Part shown: one piece after another, positions 1-9,010 of the stretch
Numbering within the stretch: position 1 is the stretch's first letter
Layout: each line of letters opens with the position of its first letter
NCBI GenBank assembly: GCA_033032865.1
Contig: JAWHQI010000079.1
Coordinates: forward strand, 7,320,501-7,384,500
Length of the DNA stretch: 64,000 bases
Source: Dactylorhiza incarnata
Taxonomy: Eukaryota > Streptophyta > Magnoliopsida > Asparagales > Orchidaceae
Reading direction: 5' to 3'
Notes under the pieces: generated by a model
Told to the model about the DNA's origin: nothing
Seen by the model: only the letters and a program-made list of their open reading frames with translations
Database searches by the model: none
Translations under genes and position numbers: made by a program

Positions 1-419
1 TGATGAATGGGTCCTTTCATGTGAAGTTAATGTTTCATTTTTAATTTTGGGCCTCCATTCAAACTTTGGTTTAATGTTATTCTTATATGTCAAATTTCCA
101 TTATGATAATCTTTATATTGATGATTATGATTGTAATGATTATTAAAAGTATTGTTTATAGGAAATTTGTGCAATTTTAATTTTGAGTTGGGAGAAACAT
201 GATTTTGCAAGTAATGATGATTTTGATTTTGATTTACAAACACTTTGTGTTTCTTGCTCCCATTATTAGACTTAGTTAAGTTGTTCATATTCATATTCAA
301 CTTGCTTTTAGATATTTCTTGATATTGTGTATTTATATTTATAATTTTCATAAGCAAGTTGATTTTTGATTTTAATTCATCATTCTTGATCTTTAGATTA
401 TGTCTAGCTTTATTATAAG
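1..419 (-). pseudogene. Copia I gag, C-terminal continuation in another frame
   Basis: Read on the minus strand, this stretch continues the gag of element I in a shifted frame. It gives Lys/Asn-rich and then Asn/His-rich sequence, such as runs of NHHYL and NHYNHNHQYKDYHN, as in low-complexity gag tails. The frame change lies near 420-450. No pol motif appears before the window edge. The identification is by continuity with the upstream gag, not by a conserved motif. Confidence 0.55.
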
Positions 420-1415
420 TTATTGTGCTATTTTTAAGAGTAGAAACAATAGAGTCAATATGATTTTGATAGTCATTTCTAAATTCCTCAAATGTTTCGT
501 CCATCTCTTTGATCTCAATTTTATAATTTGGCATGTAGCACAATCACTTTTCAAAGATGAATTTTCTAAAAATAATTTTTCATTATGTTCTTTTACATAA
601 ATAATTTCCTTTTCAAGTTCCTTAAATTTTTCCTTAATATTATTACAATCAAAACAAGGTTTTGTATTTTCAATTGAAGTGATATGGGTAAAGCTAGGTA
701 AATCAGAATTTGATTTTACCTTAACTTTTGCTTTTAAATCTTTATTTTCTAAGTGCAAATTTTTATTAGTAATTTTCAATTTCTTGATCTTACGTTTAGC
801 CATTTTTAGTATATTGAAACTAGAGTTAGAAGTTATAACACAAGAGGAAGAATTAGACTTTCTTACAGCGCTATTGAAAGAAGCAGAATTTGAGCATGAA
901 GTTCCTTTGTCATCTTTTAGGCCTTCCTCCATCATAGATGAATTTTGATCTCCTTTTTCTCTTGATGTATTGCTCTCTTTTTCTAAGTTGATTTCCATGA
1001 TCTCCATGGTTTTGCTATGAGAGAGATCTTCTTGAATGATGGTGGATGCTTGTATGTCCTTCTCCTCCTGTGTTTGTTCCATACCTGCGAGAGGAAGATC
1101 ATACATTTCTTCAAGAAATTTCCATACTTTGTATGCACTAGAAAAACAATATATTAATTTGAAAACTTCATTTGATAGACCACAAAATAAATAGTGTTTG
1201 GCTTTTGCATTTAGATGACGTTCCTTTTTATTTGATTCTTCCACTGGTCTTATTATTGCTAGATTCCATGCTTCGATATCTAAAGTTTTAAAAAACCTTT
1301 CCATTAAAATTTTCCACCCTTTATAATTTGTCCATTTAAATAAAGGTGGTGCTAGTGATTTTTCTTCTTCATAAAAATTTGCCCCACTAAGATAAGCGAG
1401 ATCATGAGACGCCAT
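420..1415 (-). pseudogene. Copia I gag (UBN2-type), frameshifted near its 3' end
   Basis: A 331-codon frame begins about 37 bases downstream of the primer-binding site, as expected for gag. The N-terminus (about residues 20-110: LFKWTNYKGWKILMERF, later SAYKVWKFLEEMYD) matches the UBN2/DUF4219 gag fold of plant copia elements. The rest is Ser/Lys/Glu-rich with a long coiled coil (about 190-300), as in SIRE gags, and holds two Cys pairs (CFDC, CATC) but no CCHC knuckle. The last 30 residues look out of frame and the natural continuation lies in another frame to the left. Gag would package the element's RNA in cytoplasmic particles. Confidence 0.75.
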
Positions 1416-1451
1416 TATTTCCGGTTGTTAAGCCGATTGGAATAAAACCCC

Positions 1452-1461
1452 TCTGATACCA
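1452..1461 (-). other. Primer-binding site of copia I (tRNA-iMet)
   Basis: On the minus strand this reads TGGTATCAGA, complementary to the 3' end of plant initiator-Met tRNA, the usual copia primer. It is two bases from the LTR edge, which fixes the LTR boundary at 1464. Confidence 0.9.
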
Positions 1462-2240
1462 CTTGTTGGATCGGTAGGCACCCTTAGAGGGGGGGGGGGG
1501 GGGGTGAATAAGAGTTTTAAAAACTTATATTATATTTTGAAATACTTGCTTATGATAAGAGATCAAAATAGTGATTTTGTTTAAAGATCTAAATTGTTTT
1601 ATAATAAAGGAGAGGATAATAAATAATTTATAGAAATGAAGAACAAATCAATTTTATTACACAAAGAGAGACATGATTATTATAAATAAAATTGATTACA
1701 AAATTTTGATTTCAATGACGCTAGAAATCAAAGCGAAATATGAAAGACTCTTTTTGTTTTCTATACCGACTCGTATCCCCACGAACCGGTTGGCTTTAGC
1801 CGTTCCTTCCCCGGATACGGCCTCAAGCCGCTCTAGCCAACCCTTCCCCGGATATGGACTCGAGCACCCCTAAACCTACACCCTAGACCTAGTCGCCAAC
1901 ACGAGGCGAATTTCTGCCCTAAGTCCTACCCAGACCTAGTCGCCAACACGAGGCGAGTTCACTAAACAGTTATAAGAAAAAATGTGAAATAAATAAACAA
2001 CAATATAAGAACTCCCTATATGGATCTCTTGGAGAAGTAGACGAAGAATCGCAGAGTATGATCGTAGTCGATGCGGTCTTTCATCACGATGATGACGCGT
2101 GTTGAAATCTTCTCCACGGATCTCCTTAAACCTTCATGGATTTATGGAAGTATCTCTATGAACCTTCCTCTCTATGCTGTGGCATGAAGCTCTGGAATTT
2201 TGGATCTCAAGAGGATGATGAAGACGGATCCAATGGGTCC

Positions 2241-2248
2241 ATTTTATA
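2241..2248 (-). promoter_or_regulatory. TATA box of LTR I
   Basis: Minus strand reads TATAAAAT. It lies directly downstream (minus sense) of the GC-rich motif array at 2250-2505, the same array-then-TATA order seen in the other LTRs. Confidence 0.65.
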
Positions 2249-2249
2249 G

Positions 2250-2505
2250 CCTTAGCGCTAGCGCCTGCGCTAGTGCTACCGCCGACGCTATCCCATTTTA
2301 GGACATATTCTGCGCGGCAGAATCTTTAATCCGAGGAAACATTTCTCCCTTGCCGTTTGTTCTCCGCGCTACCGCCTGAGCTATCAGATACCGCCAGGAG
2401 CTAGCTCCTTCTATATGTGCTCCCAGAATTGCGCAGATCATCGCTAGCGCCGGGCGCTAGGTGCTACCGCCGACGCTAGGTGCTACCGCCGGCGCTAGTG
2501 GGAGT
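2250..2505 (-). repeat. U3 motif array of LTR I (GCTACCGCCGACGCTA)
   Basis: The 16-mer GCTACCGCCGACGCTA or close variants recurs at about 2274, 2463 and 2482, with partial copies (GCTACCGCC, GCTAGCGCC, CGCTAG) between. It lies 155-410 bases from the LTR 5' end. The array is much more GC-rich than its surroundings. Its role is unknown; a clustered binding site is the inference. Confidence 0.7.
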
Positions 2506-2660
2506 GTTGGATTTGATGGCTCAAATTTGGGGGCAACCTTCTTATGTAATCCTTGAGTCATATAGACTTTCTTTTCCTGCACACTTAAACACACAAGATC
2601 AAATACAAATAGGTTTTGTTATTCTCAAATTTAGGAGATGCGGAAGACCTTGTTCCAACA

Positions 2661-3519
2661 GAAGGATTGAGCTCGAAGTTCAGAGGCAAGAGAGCGGAGT
2701 GTTCGTTTATCAGGCTAGATATGCGGAGTAGATCGTTCAACGATTCGTCATGGAGGAAGGGAAGAGTAGCTCTATACCTCTGGAACAGCATCATAAACTT
2801 CGGAAGGATGAGGGGAGAGTTCTATCTGAACCGTTGGTGTTCCGAGCTCTGGTTGGGAGCTTGATCTACTTGACCATCATGAGGCCAGATATTGCTTATG
2901 CAGTTGGCAGGTGAGTCGGTACATGGTGGAACCATAGAAGCCTCATCTTCTAGCGGCAAAAGGAATTTTGAAGTATGTGAAGTCGACCTATGATCTGGGT
3001 CTCCTATATAGGAGAGGGTCAAGCTTAGAGTTGCATGGATTCATGGATGCTGATTACGGGGGAGACGTGGATGATCGAAGATCAACGTCTGGTTATGTCT
3101 TTATGGTAGGCCCCATAGCTATTTCTTGGTGCGACAAAAAGCAGGACTCAGTGTCTGTATCTACCACAGAAGCGGAATACAAGGCTTCAACCTTGGCAAC
3201 TCAGGAAGCTGTTTGGCTCAGGAGGTTGGGGAAGGATGTTCATGAGGAGGTTCGAGGTCCCACCATGCTACGTGGGGACAATGAGAGTGCTCTCAAGTTG
3301 GTTAATAATCCAGTCTGTCATGCAAGGACCAAGCATATTGAGATTGAGCACCATTTCATTCGTGAGAAGGTGTTGGGAGGATCTCTTATGGTCGAGCATG
3401 TTCGGAGTGTGGACAATGTTGCCGACATCTTCACAAAGCCGCTGGCAAAGGGACCGTTTACTCGATTGCGGAGTTTACTCGGGCTGGTTTCCACTTCCCA
3501 CTTCAAGGGGGAGTGTTGA
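2661..3519 (+). pseudogene. Copia H pol fragment (RT C-terminus and RNase H)
   Basis: The sequence aligns by eye with residues about 1075-1361 of the D polyprotein. The first part reads ELEVQRQESGVFVY in one frame with a stop near 2729. It then runs through SEPLVFRALVGSLIYLTIMRPDIAYAVGR, shifts frame near 2915, and is open from 2968 to the end. The RNase H part keeps its acidic residues: MDADYGG, TTEAEY and RGDNES. The final codons and the TGA at 3517-3519 are supplied by the first six bases of the LTR, as in D. The fragment cannot make a working enzyme. Confidence 0.88.
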
Positions 3520-4611
3520 AATTATTAAAGTGAAGTGGAAGGTGGCCGACGATATGTATATTGGTGACCGCAGAGTCCGGGCGGTCTCTGTGCTGGTGCT
3601 CTGCCGGTCTGGATCTGGCGGTCTTCTGTGATTGGTCAGTTTGTTCAAACCAGGCGGTCTGTTCTTAAGTAACCGCTATGACCGGGCGGCTTATGCAGGT
3701 TGATCTGGCGACTTGTCTGGAGTTGGCCAGATGTTCTTGGTTTGCTCTAGGTGCTCTAAGGAAGGAGTGATCTGTGTCCGCGCGGCTTGTGCGCGGCCTG
3801 CTGCTGATTTGGGGTCTTGGAAAGTGTGTTGTCCAAGTGGTGTGATCGCACAGTCTGCTCTGTGAGACCGCTCGTGATCTGATGGGTGGTGACTGTACCT
3901 CTCTTGTAGCGGTGACGACATCCGTCCTCTCACCTATAAATAGGGGTGCAGGGCCCATCATTCTTAACGAGAACTGTAAGAACTAGAGCATGGGTTGTTT
4001 TGTGCGGTCTCATTTTTGAGGTCGGGCGGTCTCGAAAGCGAGTTGACTGTTTGTTGTGTTCGCAGGTTTGCGGTCAGCAGATTACGGTCTCCTTCCTTGG
4101 TGATTTCCCAGTGGCTTGATTAAACAGTTCGGCATCGGCTTGTCTGCGGACTGGTTTATGTTCTTCTTGTGCTGTTTGCAGCGAGCTCGGCGATCAGGTG
4201 ACCTTCTGTGGTTAGGCGATCTAAGTTGCGGTCTGGCGACAGCTTCTGTTCTATGTTTTGTTCAATAAGCTCCAGTTCGTGAGGTCTGAGGTGGCGGTCT
4301 TGCAGTGCAGGTCATCTTGCCTATATTCTGTTCGTGCAGTTTCAGGACAAGCCGGGCGGGCACTGGAGTGCAGTGGTCTGTGCGGTCTCTGCTTTGTCAG
4401 GTCGCCAGATTTGCATTTTTTGGTGTGTGATGTTCTTCTCTCCTTCGTGATTCTTATGAATCATGTCTCGCCATGTATGTCTCGAAATGCAATGAAGTTT
4501 TTTGATTCAATAAAGACTATTGTGTTGCTGTGTGGCATTGTGGTTGTTTGGCTATAACTCAGTTGATGCAACTCCTGCTTACTCCTAAACGGTTCATCAT
4601 AATTTTTAACA
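3514..4611 (+). repeat. 3' LTR of copia H (1098 bp)
   Basis: It begins TGTTGAAATTATT straight after the polypurine tract CTTCAAGGGGGAG (3501-3513) and ends TTTTTAACA. It resembles the LTR of D (TGTTGAAAATTG...TTTCACA) at both ends and shares the GCGGTCT motif, the TATA box and the ATCATGTCTCGCCA...GTTTGGCT region before its end. The two LTRs differ enough that H is clearly older than D. Confidence 0.85.
3935..3942 (+). promoter_or_regulatory. TATA box of LTR H
   Basis: TATAAATA in the context CACCTATAAATAGGGG, the same place and context as in the LTRs of D (43056-43063). Confidence 0.7.
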
Positions 4612-4619
4612 CGCCCGAC

Positions 4620-4790
4620 CTCTGAGGGGGGGGGGGGGGGGGGGGGAGTGGGGAGGTATCCTGCTCCCACTCGCCCAGCCCCAAAGGGGCGATTGGGGAG
4701 TCATCCGACCCCCACTCGCCCAACCCCAAAGGAGGGCGAGCTGGGAGGCATCCGACCCCCACTCGCCCACTCCAAACAGGTCGAGCAGAT
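4620..4790 (+). repeat. 46-bp G/C-rich tandem array, left copy (about 3 units)
   Basis: Units built around CCCCCACTCGCCCAACCCCAAAG recur about every 46 bases, starting with a 21-G homopolymer (4626-4646). The same kind of unit is found at 21600-21990. This links the two ends of remnant J across the nested insertions. Confidence 0.7.
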
Positions 4791-4892
4791 GTGGGTGGGT
4801 GAGACCACCCTAGGCGGCGACTATCCAGTAGCCCGGCAAGCGCAGAGGCCTGCGAGCTTACTCCGCAAGAGCGAGCCACTCCCCGAGCCGGG

Positions 4893-5693
4893 GTGGAAAG
4901 CCCCTTTTGTGAGTTGATCCTCTTGGCCCCGGTTCCAGAGGGGTTCAGGGGGCCAGATATGTCTTACTACTCTAGCAAGGATGACCTAGTCCAACACCTG
5001 CAGTGGTTCGATTACATGGCCTCTATCAGACCTATGTCAGATGCCTTCCATTGTCGGCTCTTTTCCACCATTCTGAAGGAGAAAGCAAGGGACTGGTTCC
5101 ACCAGCACCCCGTGGGGTCTATCTGGGCCTTCGAGGATCTGCGTTGAGGTTTTCTGCTGCGCTTCTCGATGTTGAAGAAGAGGAAGAAGGATGTCGAGAC
5201 ACTCTTCAAAATTAAGCAAGAGCCAAGGGAGTCGCTGGCTCGCTACGTTAACAGGTTCCGGGAAGAGGTCCTACTCACCCAGGAGGTGCCCGGATACACC
5301 CTCCAGCTGGCCTTCATAGTAGGGCTATGGGAGGGGTTCTTCAAAATGGGCCTAAAGCGGAAGGCCCCTCTATCCTTCGGGGAATTGATGGAAAGGGCGG
5401 CAGAAGAAATTGAGGGAGAGGAGGCCAACCCGGAGTTCACAAAGAGGTTGGCCAAGCCGAGTGAGCAAGAGACAAGGAAGCAGGGAGGGAGCATGGAAGA
5501 TCCCGAAAGAAAGTTTGACCAAGGAGAGGGGAACTTCCAACGGGAGAGACCCGACCACCCAAGGTGGAGGCAGGGACTGAGGGCAACCCCTCCACCGCCT
5601 CAGCAAACCATGGCGATTGGCTGGGGAAGAAGGAGGAGAGCCAGGAAAGCAGAAAGAAGAGGAAGTGGAGGGGACAGGGTGGTGTTACCCTAA
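4893..5693 (+). pseudogene. Tat-like gypsy gag with one in-frame stop
   Basis: One frame of about 266 codons is interrupted only by TGA at 5145-5147. The first half (YYSSKDDLVQHLQWFDYMA, then FSTILKEKARDWFHQHP) and the second half (FKIKQEPRESLARYVNRFRE, then LSFGELMERAAEEIEGEE) are the landmarks of the plant retrotransposon gag domain (Pfam PF03732 type) of Tat elements. The C-terminus is Arg/Lys/Glu-rich and shows no CCHC knuckle before the frame ends at 5693. S begins 38 bases later. The start codon is a guess, since an upstream methionine cannot be excluded. Confidence 0.75.
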
Positions 5694-5725
5694 TGTGACT
5701 TCCACTAGGAGGAAGATCACGCGAC

Positions 5726-5730
5726 ATCTG
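5726..5730. repeat. Target duplication of solo LTR S, left copy (ATCTG)
   Basis: ATCTG here and ATCCG at 7003-7007 flank the TG...CA ends of S. They differ at one base, consistent with an old insertion. Confidence 0.65.
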
Positions 5731-5877
5731 TGTTGGGGCATGCGTTCCGCACTCGTCCGATTTGAGAATAACAAATCCCGAATGTATTTGATCCTATTTT
5801 TGATTAATGGTGTGCAGATAACAGGTGCAAGAATAACATGTTTGCAATTGGAGCAAAATACCAATTTTCCAGAAATT

Positions 5878-6190
5878 GGAGCTATCGGATTTCCGACAGC
5901 AGTACCGGATTTCCGACAGCGCACGATTTCTTCTGTTCTCCGATCTCTACTCAACGTTTTAGAGCTATCGGATTTCCGACAGCAGTAACGGATTTCCGAC
6001 AGTGCACAATCTTCCCGTAACTCTACGACGTGCAGCGGTTACGCAAGCTAACGGATATCCGATAGTGCTATCGGATATCCGACAGCCCACGTCTCAACCA
6101 CGACTCAATCGCGATCGCCGCTCTCCGCAAAAATGCCGAATACATGGGACATGTGGAACCTCTGGAGCTATCGGATTTTGGCGATAGCTA
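5878..6190 (+). repeat. U3 motif array of S (CGGATTTCCGACAGC)
   Basis: The near-palindrome TATCGGATTTCCGACAGC and variants with a perfect palindromic core (TCGGATATCCGA) occur at about 5882, 5908, 5968, 5991, 6053 and 6068, with a degenerate copy at about 6170. The array lies 150-460 bases from the LTR start and stops just before the TATA-like sequence near 6215. Confidence 0.8.
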
Positions 6191-6213
6191 GCTAACGGAT
6201 GACGTTATCTATC

Positions 6214-6222
6214 TTTTATACA
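6214..6222 (+). promoter_or_regulatory. TATA-like box of S
   Basis: TTTTATACA lies directly downstream of the motif array. It is a weak match on its own; the position is the support. Confidence 0.45.
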
Positions 6223-7007
6223 AAAGGGCTCAGAACTTCGTTTAATTCATGCTTTTCAGATCTCCAAGTCTTTTCCTGAGTGCATACGAACCAGAGAGCT
6301 CCAGAACCTCATCAACTCCTATTTGTGCTTAGAAGGTTTGAAATTGAAGACGAAATCGGACGCGCTTCTACATCAACGATCATCTCGAGGCTTCAACCTT
6401 CCTTTCAGAGATCTGAATTTCTAGGGAGTTCTTCATTTGATTTTGTATTTTCATTTATATACATTCCACTTTGTATTGGTAGGGAAATCGTCTCCTTATG
6501 CGTGACGTCTAAGTCCTTGCGTGGCTTAGGGGAAAACTGCTTCCTTGTGCGGAGCGTCCAAGTCCTTGCGTGGCTTGGTAGGAAATCGTGGCCTTGTGTG
6601 CTACGTCTAGATCTTGGGAAGATCTAGAGGATAGACTTGGGCTTGGTCTAGGGAGAGACAAGTGATAGCCTTCCAATCCATATGAGAAGGATTGGTAAAC
6701 TCAAATTGTAGAAATTTTATTATCAAACTTGTGCCTTGATCTTAAGCATTGTTAAGATCACTTTTATTGTATGTCATTTTCTTAATTAATATAATTATGA
6801 CATTCTTTTAATTGCAAATTTTATTGTTTAATTTTTAACTTAAAAATTTGTGTTTGAATTAATTTAAAAATTACATTGGTTTGAAATTTTTTATAAGTAA
6901 TTTTTAGAAAAGTAAAATTTGTTTAAAAATTCTTAAGTTAAAAATTATAATTTAAACACACCCTTATTCACCCCCCCTCTAAGGGCGTCACAAGATCCAA
7001 CAATCCG

Positions 7008-7244
7008 CCTACCCTTTATTTTTGGAAATAAGGGGAATAAGGGATCCGATGTAGCAACAACAACAACCGGTGGGAATCGAGGAGGACCATGCCCGGGAGT
7101 AGGAGACGGAGAAGGGATGTCCTGAGCTGGGCAGGTGACGACCAAAAACGTTTCCACCCTTAAGTCCATGTAGTATGATGGTTAACTTTCATACTTAGTT
7201 TTTCTTGCATGTAATATGATAACTAATGTGATGAAAAGTTTTTC
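7008..7244. other. Unassigned part of remnant J
   Basis: Between S and the 86-bp array there is no open frame of note on either strand that I can match to gypsy pol. A pol deletion in J would lie here or just before it. Confidence 0.4.
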
Positions 7245-7502
7245 AAAGTACTTAGCCCCGATGCTGGCCCGCTGACCAGGCTTCCACCAAGCTGGCAGGG
7301 CCGAGGATCGCTTGGTGGCAGGAAGGTTTTAAAGTACTTAGCCCCGATGCTGGCCTGCTGACCAGGCTCCCACCAAGCTGGCAGGGCCGAGGATCGCTCG
7401 GAGGCCGGAAGGTTTCAAAGTACTTGGCCCCAATGCTAGCCCGCTGACCAGGCTCGCACCAAGCTAGCAGGGCCGAGGTTCGCTCGACGGCAGGAAGGTT
7501 TC
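7245..7502 (+). repeat. 86-bp tandem array, left block (3 units)
   Basis: Three head-to-tail units of exactly 86 bases start at 7245, 7331 and 7417, each opening AAAGTACTTAGCCCC(G/A)ATGCT and closing GGAAGGTTT(C/T). The array is continued at 20062 beyond copia F. Confidence 0.95.
7498..7502. repeat. Target duplication of copia F, left copy (GTTTC)
   Basis: GTTTC directly before the LTR is repeated at 20057-20061 directly after the second LTR. Joining the flanks restores the 86-bp repeat register. Confidence 0.92.
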
Positions 7503-8046
7503 TGTTGAAGCCATGTGATCTCAAAGAATTGAAGCCGCGCGGTCTCGAGCCAGCGGTCTGTGCGGTCTCCCAGAATTAGACCGCGACTTCTCCTCAGATG
7601 TGCGAGATCGCTCGTATGAAGATCAACGGTCTCCAGCTCCATCAAATAACAATTTGATAACCGCGGTCTGTGCGGTCTCCCAGTATCAGACCGCCGCTTC
7701 TCCTCAGATATACTAGATCGCTTCATGTAAAGAGAAGCGGTCTGGTACCCCCGGTATCTCCCTTACGGGAGAGTGTTCGCCAGAGCAATCTCACGATCAG
7801 TCGGTCTCCTCTGTCACACGACCTTCCTCCTGTCGTATGACAACCCGTCTTCTCTCCAGACAGCGGAGGTCACCGCGGTCTCGTTCTCCCTGACCGCCTG
7901 ACCGCCCAGCTTGCTTTGTGTATTGTATTTATATTTAGTCCCACATTGTGTATTTGTATTTTACTCTTTCCCTCCTAGTCTATATAAAGGAGGCAATACT
8001 CTTGTAATACTCAAAATTTTGGAAATAAAATTTTCAAGTTCTCACA
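7503..8046 (+). repeat. 5' LTR of copia F (544 bp)
   Basis: Begins TGTTGAAGCCATG and ends AAGTTCTCACA. It contains about eight copies of GCGGTCT or its near variants between 7540 and 7890, then TATATAAAG at 7981. The same heptamer is frequent in the LTRs of D and H, although their internal regions belong to another family. Confidence 0.92.
7981..7988 (+). promoter_or_regulatory. TATA box of F 5' LTR
   Basis: TATATAAA in CTAGTCTATATAAAGGAGG; it is conserved at 19991-19998 in the 3' LTR. Confidence 0.75.
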
Positions 8047-8058
8047 TGGTATCAGAGC
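8047..8058 (+). other. Primer-binding site of copia F (tRNA-iMet)
   Basis: TGGTATCAGAGC follows the LTR end without a gap and is a perfect match to the initiator-Met tRNA 3' end. Confidence 0.93.
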
Positions 8059-8156
8059 TAACAACGATCTTTGTGTTGTGAGCTCTCTTCGGCCAGTCTT
8101 TTTTCCTCCAGACCGTGCGTTCTCCCTTGTTTTTGGTCTACTAGCCGCGAGACCGC

Positions 8157-9010
8157 ATGATCTGTCTTTCCTCTTCCAAATCTCTTCTTATGGTTACCCC
8201 TTTTGAGAATGTCCTCACCTCCACTCCTGTGGCTATTCCTACCTCTACCTCTACTACCTCTATCTCTACTTCTGGCAATCTTGGCACCTCCTCCAAGCTA
8301 ACTGGCTCTAATTATCCTGATTGGAGTGTCTCCTTCACCTTCCTCTTACGCTCTCAACGCAAACGCCACCATCTCACCGATGATCCACCTCTCAAAGAGT
8401 CTGCTACCTTTGATGTTTGGGATGCTAGCGATGCTCTGGTACGCACTGGCTTGCTAACTATCTCTCTGATGAGTGTCTTCCTATCATCGTCATGTTTTGA
8501 CCGTCAAAGCAGCTTGGAACCATCTTGCTGCCCTTTACTCCAAAGGCGCCAAAACCTCCCGCATCTACACCTTGTATGCTGATCTCTTTGCCCGCCCAAC
8601 CATGGATCCCACCACAGCATATCAAGAGGTTCAGGCCCTTGGGGCTGAACTCCTTCAGCATCGTCCCTTCTCTGCTGACCTTGCAGAGCAGCATAAACAC
8701 TTCCAGGAGCTCCTAGTTGTGTGTTACCTTCTCCGTCTTCCTGAGTCCTATGATATGATCCGACAACAAATTCTTGGGGAAGCTGACTCTCCAACCCTTG
8801 ATGCCACCACTGCTCGGGTTTCTGCTGTTACCTCCCTTCTCCAACTACCCTTGTCATCCTCTCCTCCTCTTCCAAAGAGCTTTGCTCACCATGCTCGGGT
8901 TTCTACCGTGGTGGATCTCTTGGTGGCCGCGGACCTCCTCGGTACATCTGTTCTCATTGTGGTCGGAAGTGTCACACCATTGATCGCTTCTATCTCAAGC
9001 ATCCTCACCT
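8157..9010 (+). pseudogene. Copia F gag, frameshifted
   Basis: A Ser/Thr-rich N-terminus (frame opening at 8157 or the ATG at 8190) leads to KLTGSNYPDWSVSFTFLL, a copia gag landmark. The frame then shifts near 8470 to VKAAWNHLAALYSKGAKTSRIYTLYADLF, a typical UBN2 segment, which runs to about 8900. The zinc knuckle follows in yet another frame near 8953-8994 and reads CSHCGRKCHTIDRF: the last Cys of the CCHC motif is Phe. Gag would form the particle; this copy cannot. Confidence 0.8.

Larger units (their letters stand above)
1..2660 (-). mobile_element. Copia element I (SIRE-like), 5' end only
   Basis: A minus-strand Ty1/copia element whose 5' LTR (1464-2660), primer-binding site (1452-1461) and gag (420-1415 and on to the left edge) are present. 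Protease, integrase, RT and 3' LTR would lie left of the window. The right LTR edge breaks the RT/RNase H coding region of copia H, so I is younger than H. The bases right of the LTR, GAAGG at 2661-2665, should be its target duplication, but the partner copy is outside. The SIRE-like assignment rests on the UBN2-type gag with a long coiled-coil tail and on LTR ends shared with S, K and A. Confidence 0.85.
1464..2660 (-). repeat. 5' LTR of copia I (about 1.2 kb)
   Basis: On the + strand it begins TGTTGGATCGG and ends GTTCCAACA, giving TG...CA ends on the minus strand. Its first 90 or so bases (minus reading) match the first 90 of solo LTR S (both hold TTTGAGAATAACAAA and then GTATTTGAT), and its last 30 match the end of S. 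The middle differs entirely. It has a 16-G tract at 1489-1504 next to GTGAATA, a motif shared by all the SIRE-like LTRs here. Confidence 0.88.
2661..4611 (+). mobile_element. Copia element H, 3' end (RT end, RNase H, LTR)
   Basis: This is the 3' part of a copia element of the same family as the intact element D. It starts abruptly inside RT where element I inserted and runs through RNase H into a complete 3' LTR. It ends AATTTTTAACA at 4611, followed by CGCCC (4612-4616), the likely target duplication; the other copy is outside the window. H sits inside the Tat-like remnant J. Confidence 0.88.
5731..7002 (+). mobile_element. Solo LTR S (SIRE-like family related to I)
   Basis: It begins TGTTGGGGCATGCG and ends AAGATCCAACA. 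Near-identical 5-bp flanks sit on both sides and no internal region is present, so it is a solo LTR left by recombination. Its outer 90 bases and its end match LTR I, including the tract CACCCCCCCTCTAAGGG (C7 here, 16 G in I). Between them it has its own motif array and a TATA box. The region 6600-6960 is AT-rich U5-like DNA with no recognisable gene. Confidence 0.85.
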
